Positions 1-9,100 of a stretch of 64,000 bases of DNA are shown in pieces. How positions within the stretch are numbered: position 1 is the stretch's first letter; every line of letters begins with the position of its first letter. Under the pieces are notes generated by a model that was not told the DNA's origin, made no database searches, and worked only from the letters and a program-made list of their open reading frames with translations. Source of the DNA: Alcanivorax sp. S71-1-4 (lineage in GTDB: Bacteria; Pseudomonadota; Gammaproteobacteria; Pseudomonadales; Alcanivoracaceae); the NCBI RefSeq assembly GCF_009846755.1, contig NZ_AQOR01000004.1, positions 124,001 to 188,000 on the forward strand. Reading direction: 5' to 3'. A program made the translations under genes and the position numbers.

Positions 1-740
1 AGACGGCCTTCGCCACACAGGCGTGGGCGATCGAGGATTTCCACCTCACGGCCCTCCACCCGAATCAGTCCCTGCTGCTGGAACCGGGTAAATATGCGGC
101 TTACCGTTTCCACGGCAAGGCCGAGATAATTGGCAATGTCGTAGCGTGACATGGGCAGCCGGAAAATGCGATTGGACAACCCGCGGCGCTGTTGCCGTGC
201 CGCAATGGTGGTCAGCAGGGAAGCAATGCGGTCATCGGCGGATTTTTTGCTCAACAGCATGTGCAGCGCACGGTCTTCCTGAATTTCACGGCTCATCAGG
301 CTGAAAAAGTGATGCTGCAGGGTAGGGATGCGGCTGGACAGTGTTTCCAGGTGGGTAAAGGGAATTTCGCACACCGTCGAGGTCTCCAGCGCCTTGGCGG
401 AGGAGATGTGGTAGGCAGTGCTGATGCCGTCCATGCCGACAATTTCTCCCGGCAGATAGAAACCGGTCACCTGTTCTTCGCCGTCTTCCGACATGGCATA
501 GGTTTTCAGCGCGCCGCTGCGCACGGCATAGACTGCTTCAAACGAGTCTGCCGCGCGGTAGAGGTGCTCGCCACGCTTGAGGGCACGCCCCCGGCGGATG
601 ATGCGGTCGAGCTCATCGAGCTGCTCCGGATCAACGGCCAGCGGCAGACAGATCTGACTGAGACTGCAGTCGTTACAGGATACTCGGGCAGCCAAGGGGG
701 TCTCCCTGTGTTGGTGCGCTATCGCCATGCGGATGTTCAT
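1..740 (-). CDS. anr: Anr/Fnr oxygen-sensing transcription regulator (3' end outside window)
   Basis: Crp/Fnr-family activator that senses oxygen through a 4Fe-4S cluster and switches on anaerobic or microaerobic genes. Reading the minus strand from ATG 740, the N-terminus carries a Cys-X2-Cys-X5-Cys cluster (SCNDCSLSQIC), followed by a cyclic-nucleotide-type beta-roll with the Anr signature AVRSGALKTYAMSEDGEEQV and a further conserved Cys in TVCEIPF, as expected for the fourth cluster ligand. The C-terminal helix-turn-helix reads YLGLAVETVSRIFTRFQQQ, where E..SR is the FNR-type DNA-reading motif. The frame is still open at base 1, so only the last residues are missing. AGGAG lies 7-10 bases before the ATG; an in-frame ATG at 728 is an alternative. 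It sits 30 bp downstream of hemN on the same strand, probably one transcript. Confidence 0.95.
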   Translation of the reverse strand, partial: MNIRMAIAHQHRETPLAARVSCNDCSLSQICLPLAVDPEQLDELDRIIRRGRALKRGEHLYRAADSFEAVYAVRSGALKTYAMSEDGEEQVTGFYLPGEIVGMDGISTAYHISSAKALETSTVCEIPFTHLETLSSRIPTLQHHFFSLMSREIQEDRALHMLLSKKSADDRIASLLTTIAARQQRRGLSNRIFRLPMSRYDIANYLGLAVETVSRIFTRFQQQGLIRVEGREVEILDRPRLCGEGR

Positions 741-770
741 TATACGGCTCCTGTGCTCGGCCTGCAGGTC

Positions 771-2144
771 TCAAATGATGCGGCTGAACCGCACCGTGTC
801 AGCCGGGCTGTGATAACGGTCAAAACACATCGCCACGGCACGGGCGGCAAGCCGCCCGCCGTCGGTCAGGTGCAGCCGCCGCCCGTCGCGCCGCACCAGC
901 CCGTCCCGTTCGAACGCCGCCAGGGCGGCCAGTTCATCGGCAAAGTAATCTGTGGTCTGGATGGCCCATCGTTCACCGAAAGCCGTCAGGTCCACCTCCA
1001 GATGGCAGAGCAGCGACATGATCATGTCACGCCGGATCTGGTCATCCCGGTCCAGCACATAGCCCTGTGCGACCGGCATTTCGCCCTCCTGCACCGCCGA
1101 CTGCCAAGTGTCGATCTGGCGGTGATTCTGGGCATACAGGGCACCGATCTGGCTGATCGCCGAAATGCCCATGCCGAGCAGGTCCGCGTCACCGTGCAGG
1201 CTGTAGCCCTGGAAATTGCGGTGCAGGGTGCCCGCCCGCTGCGCTATGGCCATGTCGTCGGAGGGCAGGGCGAAATGGTCCATGCCGATAAACACGTAGC
1301 CGGCATCCGTGAACAGGTCACCGGCCCGGACCAGCATGCGCAGCTTCTCCATCGGCGCGGGCAGGGCGGCCTCGGATATCTGCCGCTGGACCTTGAAGCG
1401 GGCAGGCAGGTGAGCGTAGTTGTACAGCGAAATGCGGTCCGGACGCAGCGCCAGCAACTGCTCCACCGTGCGCGCCAGGCTCGATTCCGATTGCCATGGC
1501 AGCCCGTAGATCAGGTCCACACTGGTGGAGCGGAAGCCGAAGTCCCGCGCTGCATCAACGACCTCGCGCACCCTGTCATACGGCTGTACGCGGTTGACGG
1601 CCTGTTGCACCCGGGCATCCAGGTCCTGCACGCCAATGCTGACTCGGTTGAAGCCCAGGCCGCGCAGCAGGCTGATGCGGCTGCGGGTAACCGTGCGCGG
1701 GTCCAGCTCAATGCCATAGTCGCCACGGTCGTTGTCCAGCAAGCGGAAGCGGCGGCCGGTCTGGTGCATGAGGCGGGTCAGTTGGCCGTCATCCAGAAAC
1801 GTCGGGGTCCCGCCACCCCAATGGATCTGTACCACCGGCCGCTGACTGTCCACGAGCGCGCTTTTCTGCGCCATTTCGGCCAGCAGCGTGTCCAGATAAG
1901 GCGCGGCGAGACGCTTGTCACCGGTCACGATGCGGTTGCAGGCGCAGTAGTAACAGACGTGCTCGCAGAACGGCAGGTGCATATACAGCGACAGCGGTCG
2001 GCGTTCGGCGTTGCCGACGCCCAGTGCCTCCAGATAATCCTGGTGGGTCACTTCCTCGTGGAAACAATGGGCGGGTGGATAGGACGTGTAGCGAGGCCCC
2101 GGCCCACCATAGCGTTGAATAATCTCAGTACTCCAGACGCTCAT
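771..2144 (-). CDS. hemN: Oxygen-independent coproporphyrinogen III dehydrogenase
   Basis: Radical-SAM enzyme that converts coproporphyrinogen III to protoporphyrinogen IX without oxygen, keeping haem synthesis going under low oxygen. The 457-residue product matches the usual HemN length. The N-terminus has the HemN-type RYTSYPPA motif, and the radical-SAM cysteines are C60, C64 and C67 (FCEHVCYYCAC). Further family motifs are HWGGGTPTFL and GFNRVSIGVQD. The frame stays open upstream to 2243, but ATG 2144 is preceded by GGAGG at good spacing and gives the standard N-terminus, so I use it. A perfect FNR/Anr half-site pair lies about 98 bp upstream. Anr follows immediately, as in pseudomonads where the two genes are linked. 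Confidence 0.96.
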   Translation of the reverse strand: MSVWSTEIIQRYGGPGPRYTSYPPAHCFHEEVTHQDYLEALGVGNAERRPLSLYMHLPFCEHVCYYCACNRIVTGDKRLAAPYLDTLLAEMAQKSALVDSQRPVVQIHWGGGTPTFLDDGQLTRLMHQTGRRFRLLDNDRGDYGIELDPRTVTRSRISLLRGLGFNRVSIGVQDLDARVQQAVNRVQPYDRVREVVDAARDFGFRSTSVDLIYGLPWQSESSLARTVEQLLALRPDRISLYNYAHLPARFKVQRQISEAALPAPMEKLRMLVRAGDLFTDAGYVFIGMDHFALPSDDMAIAQRAGTLHRNFQGYSLHGDADLLGMGISAISQIGALYAQNHRQIDTWQSAVQEGEMPVAQGYVLDRDDQIRRDMIMSLLCHLEVDLTAFGERWAIQTTDYFADELAALAAFERDGLVRRDGRRLHLTDGGRLAARAVAMCFDRYHSPADTVRFSRII

Positions 2145-2234
2145 GCAGCCTCCACACCGGGCATTGTTGCCATGAAAAGGGATCCCCCGATCACCCTGTA
2201 CGCGCGCATCATGGCATGTCGGGGCACCGGTATA

Positions 2235-2248
2235 TTGATCCACATCAA
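2235..2248 (-). promoter_or_regulatory. Perfect FNR/Anr box upstream of hemN
   Basis: TTGAT-CCAC-ATCAA matches the FNR consensus TTGAT-N4-ATCAA exactly. Its centre is about 97 bp upstream of the hemN ATG, so a start site near 2200 would place the box at -41.5, the class II activator position. Since anr lies downstream of hemN, Anr may control its own transcript. Site is seen; regulation is inferred. Confidence 0.85.
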
Positions 2249-2333
2249 GAAACCGTCCGGCAGACTCTTCACATAGAAATCGTGTGACATTTAACGCCTA
2301 ACGCAATGATTTTATATGCCTTTCAATGGCTCA

Positions 2334-2347
2334 TTGACCCTAGTCAA
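2334..2347 (+). promoter_or_regulatory. FNR/Dnr-type palindrome upstream of the universal stress gene
   Basis: TTGAC-CCTA-GTCAA is a perfect palindrome of the FNR/Anr/Dnr class, centred about 61 bp before ATG 2402. Universal stress genes in pseudomonads are known Anr targets, so control of the plus-strand gene is likely. It lies 85 bp from the hemN box and faces the other way. Confidence 0.65.
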
Positions 2348-2401
2348 TCCACCGGCGAACAATGTGGCATCAGGCAAGCGTGCGGGTAACAGGGGGTGGC
2401 C

Positions 2402-3373
2402 ATGTTCTCACGACTGCTGGTAGTGCTTTCCGGCGACGGGCAGGCAGATCAGGTACTGCTGGCGCGCGCCGCCCTCATGCGCCGGGCAGACAGCCAGCTG
2501 TGTCTCTGGCGCCCGGTCCGCAGCCCATTGGGGGGGCTGGACTATCGCTTCCTGACCCCGGAATTGCGCCAGCAGGTCCGGCATCGCAGCCTGGCGACCG
2601 CCCGGGCTGGCCTGGAGGAACTGGCGGCCTCTCTCCGGGCTGAAGGCTGGCCGGTCCACTGCGCACTGAGCTGGCTTGAAAAAGACGCGGCAGCATCGCT
2701 GCACGAGACCGCCTGCCAACAGCAGGCTTCATTGATACTGATGCGCCGCGATGCCGGCGCACTGTCCAGCGATCTGCGGCACTTTCTGCGCCTGGAGAAC
2801 CTGCGCCTGGCGCAACAGGCCTGCCTGTGGCTGATAGATACCGGCAACCCTCTGCCGCCCCGGCGACTGATCGCGGCCCTGGACACCGGCGCCGAGGGCA
2901 CCGGCTGCGCCGCTGCAGAGCGACTGACGCGACACGCGGCGGCATTGGCTCTGCGTCTGTCGATGCCGCTGGAATTGCTGACCGTGGTTCCCCAGCTGAG
3001 CTGGCTGGGGGAGTTCGGTGACCTCACCCATGCCCAGGACGATGTGCTCGCCACCCACAGCCAGCGTCTGGAAGCCTTGCGCCACCTGGCCGCAGAGCAG
3101 GGCAGCGGGGTGCCACCCGAGGCACACCTGTGCGAAGGCGATGCCGGTCCGGCACTGGTGACCTGGATGAGCGACCTGCAACGGGCCGGGCACAACCGCG
3201 TGATGCTGATGATGGGGTGCAGTCAGGTAGCCGGCGGCCTGAGCAGTTTCTGGCGCAGTACCGTTCCGGAAAAGGTGATCGCCCGGGTCGGCGGTGATGT
3301 GTGCATTCTGCCCGTCCAGACGCCGGCTGCTGACGACGACCGCGACATCGCCGGCCTGCCGCAATCAGAGTAG
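2402..3373 (+). CDS. Tandem universal stress protein (UspE-like)
   Basis: Cytoplasmic universal stress protein of 323 residues, about twice the single-domain size, so it contains two Usp domains in tandem like E. coli UspE. The first begins with the typical beta-strand FSRLLVVLSGDGQADQ; the second has RRLIAALDTGAEG and ends with a VMLMMGCSQVAGG...VPEKVIARVGGDVCILPV segment that fits the ATP-loop and final strand of the fold. An in-frame GTG at 2396 exists, but AGGGGG just ahead of ATG 2402 favours the ATG. The FNR-type box upstream points to induction by low oxygen, as for anaerobic-survival Usp proteins. Specific ligand unknown. Confidence 0.85.
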   Translation: MFSRLLVVLSGDGQADQVLLARAALMRRADSQLCLWRPVRSPLGGLDYRFLTPELRQQVRHRSLATARAGLEELAASLRAEGWPVHCALSWLEKDAAASLHETACQQQASLILMRRDAGALSSDLRHFLRLENLRLAQQACLWLIDTGNPLPPRRLIAALDTGAEGTGCAAAERLTRHAAALALRLSMPLELLTVVPQLSWLGEFGDLTHAQDDVLATHSQRLEALRHLAAEQGSGVPPEAHLCEGDAGPALVTWMSDLQRAGHNRVMLMMGCSQVAGGLSSFWRSTVPEKVIARVGGDVCILPVQTPAADDDRDIAGLPQSE

Positions 3374-3391
3374 CCGGGCACTGGGAAAACA

Positions 3392-3429
3392 GCCTGCGCC
3401 GACGGAGGGATGACGCCGTCAGCGCAGGC
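3392..3429. terminator. Hairpin between convergent genes
   Basis: Arms GCCTGCGC and GCGCAGGC enclose a second stem GACGG/CCGTC. On the minus strand the hairpin is followed by TGTTTTCC, so it best fits termination of the alpha/beta hydrolase transcript; the plus side has no T tract. Confidence 0.6.
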
Positions 3430-3438
3430 CGGGCCTGG

Positions 3439-4410
3439 TCAGGGAACCGATTGTTCCGCCAGGAACGTCTGCACTGCTTCCACCGTGCTGGACGGGTCTT
3501 CTTCCTGGGGCACATGCCCCAGGCCCGGGAACAGACGCAGGGTGTTGTTCGGCAGGTCCTGATGGAAGCGGGCGGCGCTGTCCGGTGGAATGAGCCGGTC
3601 CTGATCACCCCAGATGATCAGCGCTGGCATGGTCAGTGTCGCCAGCCGCGCCGGCGCATCCTCGGTGCCGCGCGCCTCGCGGAAACGTGCCGCCAGCGCA
3701 GCACGGTTGCCTTCACGCAGGGTCAGGTCATAGTAACGGTCGACCAGCGCCGGCGCGACGCGATCCGGGTTGCCGTAGACACTGCGTACGCTGGATTCGA
3801 CCATGCCGCGGGGCAGCACCCGGTTCATCAATTCGTTCAGGCCGGGAATCTGTGCAATCCGGAAGCCGATCGGCATCGACTGGGTTTCAAACAGATAGCC
3901 TGCCGCGTCCACCAGCACCAGCGCAGCGACGCGTTCCGGTGCTGCATAGGCGGTCTCCCAGGCCAGTTGGCCGCCAAAGGAGTTGCCTGCCAGGATGGCT
4001 CGTGGCACATCAAGTTCATCCAGCATGGCCAGCACGAACTGTGTGTAATGCGCCATGCGATAGTCACCTTCCGGGAACGGGCCGGTGAGGCCAAAGCCGG
4101 GCAGGTCAAAACGGATGACCCGGCGTTGCTGGCTGAGTGTCTCCGTCCAGCCCTGCCAGGTATGCAGGCTGTCCGAAGTGCCGTGCAGCAATACGATGGG
4201 CAGGGCGTCCGGGTCTGCACCCTCGGCCATTTCATCGCGCAGATGCACCTGCATGCCCATGACCTCGACAAACTGCGAGGGCGGCTGTGCCCAGCGTCCG
4301 GCCAGTTCATCCACGGATTTATCCGGTGCCCAGTGTATGCCGATGTACGCGGCAACAATGATCACCAGGGCCAGCAACAGCACACCGAGAAACTTGAGCA
4401 GTCGTAACAT
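3439..4410 (-). CDS. Membrane-anchored alpha/beta hydrolase
   Basis: Serine hydrolase of 323 residues with an N-terminal membrane anchor (residues 4-24, LLKFLGVLLLALVIIVAAYIG) and the rest probably periplasmic. Residues 75-77 (LHG) supply the oxyanion hole, the nucleophile is S144 in GNSFGG, the acid is in WGDQDRLIP (D269 or D271), and the catalytic His is H299 in GLGHVPQEE. This is the full alpha/beta hydrolase triad. The substrate cannot be read from sequence; an ester or lactone is likely. ATG 4410 has AAAGGA at good spacing and gives the hydrophobic start; the longer open frame to 4743 would bury it and overlap the divergent dehydrogenase gene. Confidence 0.88.
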   Translation of the reverse strand: MLRLLKFLGVLLLALVIIVAAYIGIHWAPDKSVDELAGRWAQPPSQFVEVMGMQVHLRDEMAEGADPDALPIVLLHGTSDSLHTWQGWTETLSQQRRVIRFDLPGFGLTGPFPEGDYRMAHYTQFVLAMLDELDVPRAILAGNSFGGQLAWETAYAAPERVAALVLVDAAGYLFETQSMPIGFRIAQIPGLNELMNRVLPRGMVESSVRSVYGNPDRVAPALVDRYYDLTLREGNRAALAARFREARGTEDAPARLATLTMPALIIWGDQDRLIPPDSAARFHQDLPNNTLRLFPGLGHVPQEEDPSSTVEAVQTFLAEQSVP

Positions 4411-4620
4411 AAATGCGGTTCCTTTGCGGAAGCGTGATTTCCGTAATCCAGCAAGACAAATGAAAGCAGTGGGGCGGCCGTCCCGGCAGCGCACCAGCGG
4501 CCAAGACGATAGCGCCAATTCACGCCACGGACCATGCACGCGGAGCCATAATTCACGGTGCAATGCACTGGCGATGGGTTTACCTTTGCCAGAACCCGCC
4601 ATGCTGACAGGAGATGCCCC

Positions 4621-5673
4621 ATGACCACCCGAGCCTACGGCGCCCACGCTGCGGACAAACCCCTTGAAGCGATAGACATCGAACGCCGCCCACCGGGCGC
4701 TCACGACATCCAGATCGAGATTGCCTACTGCGGTGTCTGCCACTCAGACCTGCATCAGGTCCGCGCCGAATGGGAAGGTACCCTGTATCCCTGCGTGCCA
4801 GGCCATGAAATCGTGGGGGAGGTGACGGCTGTCGGTAATGCAGTGCAAGGCTTCAAGGTCGGCGATACCGTCGGCGTGGGTTGCATGGTTGACAGTTGCC
4901 AGCACTGTGCCGCGTGCGATGACGGGCTGGAGCAGTACTGTGAGAACGGCTTTGTGCCCACCTACAACGGCCGCATCCAGGACCCGCCGGGACATACCCT
5001 CGGCGGCTACTCGCAACACATCGTGGTCGACGAAAAATTCGTACTGCGCATCAAGCATCCGAAAGCGCAGCTCGCCGCCGTGGCGCCGTTGCTCTGCGCC
5101 GGCATCACAACCTATTCGCCGCTGCGGCACTGGGGCACGGGCCCGGGCAAGAAAGTCGGCATTGTCGGCATTGGTGGCCTGGGTCACATGGGTATCAAAC
5201 TGGCCCACGCCATGGGCGCGCATGTGGTGGCCTTTACCACGTCGGAAAGCAAACGCGAGGACGCCCACACGCTCGGTGCGGACGAAGTGGTCGTGACCCG
5301 CAACCCGGCAGAAATGAAGGCACACCGCGGCAGCTTCGATTTCATCCTCAACACCGTGGCAGCGAGTCACAATCTGGATGCCTTTACACAGCTGCTCAAG
5401 CGCGACGGCACACTGACACTGGTCGGTGTACCGGAGCATCCGCACCCGGCACCCAACATCGGCGCGCTGATCTTCCAGCGCCGCGCTATCGCGGGCTCAT
5501 TGATCGGTGGCATCCGGGAGACGCAGGAGATGCTGGATTTCTGTGCCGAGAAAGGCATCGTGGCCGATATCGAGATGATCCGGATTCAGGATATCGAGAC
5601 GGCGTATGACCGGATGCAGAAAAGCGATGTGAAGTACCGGTTTGTGATCGACAGTGCAACGCTGGCGGGTTAA
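4621..5673 (+). CDS. Zinc-dependent NAD(P) alcohol dehydrogenase (YahK/CAD type)
   Basis: Medium-chain dehydrogenase of 350 residues that interconverts primary alcohols and aldehydes. Catalytic zinc ligands are C40 (CGVCHSD), H62 (GHE) and a later Cys (C159). The structural zinc is bound by C93, C96, C99 and C107 (SCQHCAAC...C). The Rossmann glycine motif is GIGGLG at 183-188. The sequence is of the cinnamyl-alcohol-dehydrogenase/YahK group, which favours NADPH and a broad range of aldehydes. ATG 4621 is preceded by CAGGAG. It is divergent from the alpha/beta hydrolase, with 210 bp between the starts. Confidence 0.93.
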   Translation: MTTRAYGAHAADKPLEAIDIERRPPGAHDIQIEIAYCGVCHSDLHQVRAEWEGTLYPCVPGHEIVGEVTAVGNAVQGFKVGDTVGVGCMVDSCQHCAACDDGLEQYCENGFVPTYNGRIQDPPGHTLGGYSQHIVVDEKFVLRIKHPKAQLAAVAPLLCAGITTYSPLRHWGTGPGKKVGIVGIGGLGHMGIKLAHAMGAHVVAFTTSESKREDAHTLGADEVVVTRNPAEMKAHRGSFDFILNTVAASHNLDAFTQLLKRDGTLTLVGVPEHPHPAPNIGALIFQRRAIAGSLIGGIRETQEMLDFCAEKGIVADIEMIRIQDIETAYDRMQKSDVKYRFVIDSATLAG

Positions 5674-5687
5674 GAGAGCGCTCGGGG

Positions 5688-5753
5688 TGCCGGCGTATGG
5701 TGGTATACCGGCAGACTGAGCACAACCCGTTAGTTCGCATAATGTATATTATG
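5688..5753. repeat. Inverted repeats in an AT-rich junction
   Basis: Two structures lie between the convergent alcohol dehydrogenase and the small GG-ending gene. TGCCGG (5688-5693) pairs with CCGGCA (5708-5713), a weak hairpin. CATAAT-GTAT-ATTATG (5738-5753) is a perfect AT-rich palindrome apart from its centre. The run from about 5735 to 5775 is markedly AT-rich in an otherwise GC-rich region, which fits the edge of transferred DNA, but I see no direct repeat that would prove an attachment site. Confidence 0.4.
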
Positions 5754-5803
5754 TTAAATATAAGATACCAAAAAGCCTCCCACTGCCTGGATGCTGCCTG
5801 CCC

Positions 5804-6181
5804 TCAGCCCCCCACCAGAGTCACCAGCCTGACAAAGCTCACGTGAGTATTGGGTGTTACCAGAATGGTCTGATCCAGACTGGTCATCTGCTCTTCATTC
5901 ACGAACAGGAAAAAACCATTACTTGAGAAGGCCTCAAGCGCAATGCTGCACTGACTCTCAGTATCTACAACTCGCTGTTGTGCATTGCCTCCCTCCGGTC
6001 TGACAAGGTTCGGTCGCGCGTCGCCGCTATCAGCATCCTCGTTCTGCTTCTGAACTTCCTGGATAACGCGAGTCCTTATAAGCTCCCTGACGCTGATTGC
6101 CCGGGATGGAAAAATGAAGATGTTCTGAGCAATGACTGCACCAGATGGAGATTCATCTACTACCTGTACCCTGACGGACAT
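5804..6181 (-). CDS. Small protein ending in Gly-Gly, candidate ubiquitin-like (beta-grasp) protein
   Basis: A 125-residue protein of no named family that I can assign. It opens with an amphipathic strand (SVRVQVVDES), has a helix ISVRELIRTRVIQEVQKQN, a polar variable middle (residues 45-70), then FSSNGFFLFVNEEQMTSLDQ and a last strand VSFVRLVTLVGG ending exactly at the stop codon. Strand, helix, strand and a free C-terminal di-glycine is the layout of ThiS/MoaD/ubiquitin-like beta-grasp proteins; this is inference from pattern. AAGGTGG precedes ATG 6181. It starts 18 bp after the ankyrin/DUF4132 gene on the same strand, so the two are almost certainly co-transcribed. No E1, E2 or JAB peptidase gene is near. 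Confidence 0.75.
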   Translation of the reverse strand: MSVRVQVVDESPSGAVIAQNIFIFPSRAISVRELIRTRVIQEVQKQNEDADSGDARPNLVRPEGGNAQQRVVDTESQCSIALEAFSSNGFFLFVNEEQMTSLDQTILVTPNTHVSFVRLVTLVGG

Positions 6182-6199
6182 ATTTTGCCACCTTGGCGC

Positions 6200-9100
6200 T
6201 CAAGCCTGCTCAGACACCAGCGATCCCATCTGCGAGAGGATGCCATGATCTGTAATCTTGTCGTCGCTTGCCAGCAGCGCGGCCTTGGAAAGAATGAGTG
6301 ACAATATATGGTCATCTTCGAAAGGCAGCATGATCTTGCTCTGGGGAGAGCCTTGAACAATGCAAAGGTACTGATCACCAGGCTCCATAAGCACGTTGGC
6401 TGAGCCGAGATGGATCTTGTATGTTCCCAGGTTGCCTTGAACCCGCAAGAATCTGTCTTCTATTTTGAGGCGGTCTTTAAAGGCCAGCCGTGGCACGAGA
6501 GCCTGAAGCACGTCCCGGCGTGTTCTGCCGAACTCGGATAGTTTTCCGAAGCTGACTTTTTGCCATTCAACGTCACGGTTGTACCAGTTCGGATCATTGC
6601 CTATTCCCGCCACGCCGACAAACAGATCGGCATCGCGCATGATCTCTGACAAAACGAGAGGATCAACGTCCTTCAAGTCTACGCTGACCTGATCATCGTC
6701 ATCTTCTGTAAAGAATTTCAGTGCGTTTACCGCCACACAGGCGTACATGCCGCTATCGCTCTGGCCATACGCGTCGGCACCAAAGGCCTCAAGTTCTACA
6801 ATCAGGCCGTGTTCCTTCAGCTTTCGTGTCGCGGAGTTCTCAGCGCCACCGCACCACATCCCTCCCCGGGTCTGGCTCCAGCCCCGCTGCTCTGCGAGTG
6901 CATGGAACTGGCTCTGCTTGAGTATGTGATGGGCAAATCGAAAGCTGTGATATCGCTCTTTGCGTTCGGCGTCAGTGAGCAGATAGACCTCGCGATGCGC
7001 CTGCTTGAATGGCTGGGAAAACCCAGCATGGGAAATATACGCCCGCCAAGCCAGTATCTCCTCGCTATCAACCATTGCAGGATGCCATAAGCAAACAGTA
7101 GCTCCCTTCTTCGGGGAAAAAATTTGTCCGTTATGGGCAACAAGGCTCGCATCGAGATATATGACGTCATATACGGCTCCCTGCTGCTCAATGCGCCAGA
7201 TAAGGCGTCTGGCCATGAAGCCAATAAGCTTGTGGTTGAGATACTGACGTTCCCAATCCTTGAAATCAATTGCTGCAGGCCGAAAGTACATTCTTTCAAG
7301 TCGGGCTGCGTGAGCGATGCTCGCGCTCTTCAACTCTTTAACCGTTGCCTTTATGGCTTTGATTCTTTCGGCGTTATCCCTGGCAATTTCCGCCGGCGGT
7401 GACTTTCTTGTCTTTCCTTTATACTCCCATGAAACTTCGCATTGGCCGATCGATGTCATGCGAACCCTAGCCACGCATGCATCGATGGAGGTCGTCAGCT
7501 CTCCGACATCAGACAGACCATAATCAGGAATCATGGAGTCTTCGAGGCTCTCAAGAGTGGCGCCTCGATTCTTTGCCGCTTGCTCCAGAATGCGGTTTAT
7601 GTTTATCCGTGCCGCGTTGTACTTTATTTTTGACCTTAGGGTGACCACTTCCTTGACGCCGGTCATTCCGGGCATGCTGGCCAGGGTGTGCGCTGCCGCA
7701 TTGGCAATCTTTACGTTGCGCGTCCCTACCCATCGGATCTTTTTGTACATCTGCTCGGCGAGTTCGCGCAGAACAACAGCTATCTCATTGTCGTTATGAC
7801 AAAGGGTGCTCCATATAAGCCCTTTCAGAAGCCTGGTGTTATTTTCGCTTATTTGATACGGCGGCAGGTTGTTATGAGGATGGATCTCTCGAAACTTGTC
7901 ATCGGTGAGTCGATCCTGCCTGAGCAAGGGAAGCCACTCCAGAAGCAGTTTCCGATGCACTGGCGGCCCAATAATATCAATTAAACCGTTCGCTTCTTTC
8001 AGCCATTTTGATGACGGCTTGGAGCTATTGTTGTCAAGGCAGTGCCTGATCAGTTTTCGCCATCCGTCCAACTGATCGGGAAGCAGATTGTCCATATCAG
8101 AAAAGGCCTGCCTGACCCAGGGCTCACCTACGTCTATGGAACGGCGAATTTCTTCACGATAAAGGTGTTTCCCTTCCACCGGATTCAGCATTTGAAGCTT
8201 GGTTCGTGCGCCGAGCTTCTTTAATTGTGTGGCAATATTTTTTGCACCCGGCAGGGATAGCGCTACCTCAAGTGGCACCTTGCCGTTGTTGTCAGACAGG
8301 TTGACGTCTGCTCCAAGCTCGATAAGCAGCGATATCGCCTCGCGATACTTCTGGCTTACTGCATAAGATAGCGGCGTTTCTTCGGATGATGAGTGGTTGA
8401 CACTTGCGCCCTTTTCCTTCACCAGATACTCAATAAACGCCAGGTTTCTGCGGCGCAAGGCGATCAGCATTGACGCCACATATTCCTGGCCTGGCGAGGC
8501 AGCAAAGTCTTCGTTTTCCAGCAGCTTATCCAGGATCTCCCTGGGCGCAGTCGAGCATTCCGCCAACAGCTCAAGCAGATGCTCTCCATGTCCGAAAGTC
8601 GCCCCTTTCCTTAATAACTCAAGTGCCAGCGGGTAACCTGCCGTCTTCAATGACCTTGCAAGTGGCGACCCCATTCCGTCGAGGGATATCGAATTGATAT
8701 CACAACCTTTCTGAAGAAGAAATTTCACCATGCTCTCGAGAGACAATGCCCTGCGGGCCTGCTCTTCTGGCGAGGGAAAAGCCATGCGGGAGTACTTTTC
8801 ATAAGCGGCCGATATTGTGAAACTGATGATTGAATACTGTGCGGTGCGCTCTACCTTCGAAATATCAAGCCCCATAATGCATAAATTCTGAATATACTGA
8901 GTGTCGCCTGAGGCCAACGCTTCTTTCAGCCCTGATTGCATCAGGTACTTTGCGGCACGGGAGTCTTGTTCAGGAAAAGTAATACCGTTGTCCAAGAGTA
9001 TCCTGATAATTTGCAAGGACACGTCGGGGGCTTTACGGTAGCCGCCGGCGGCAAGGACAATAAGGCTGCGATATGAGTGCTTGTCCTCGGTCGGCCTCAA

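Noticed and set aside
192-2276. 694-residue open frame on the plus strand over anr/hemN
   Set aside because: Lies antisense to two clearly recognised genes, has low-complexity Gln/His/Arg-rich translation and no domain; a product of the high GC content.
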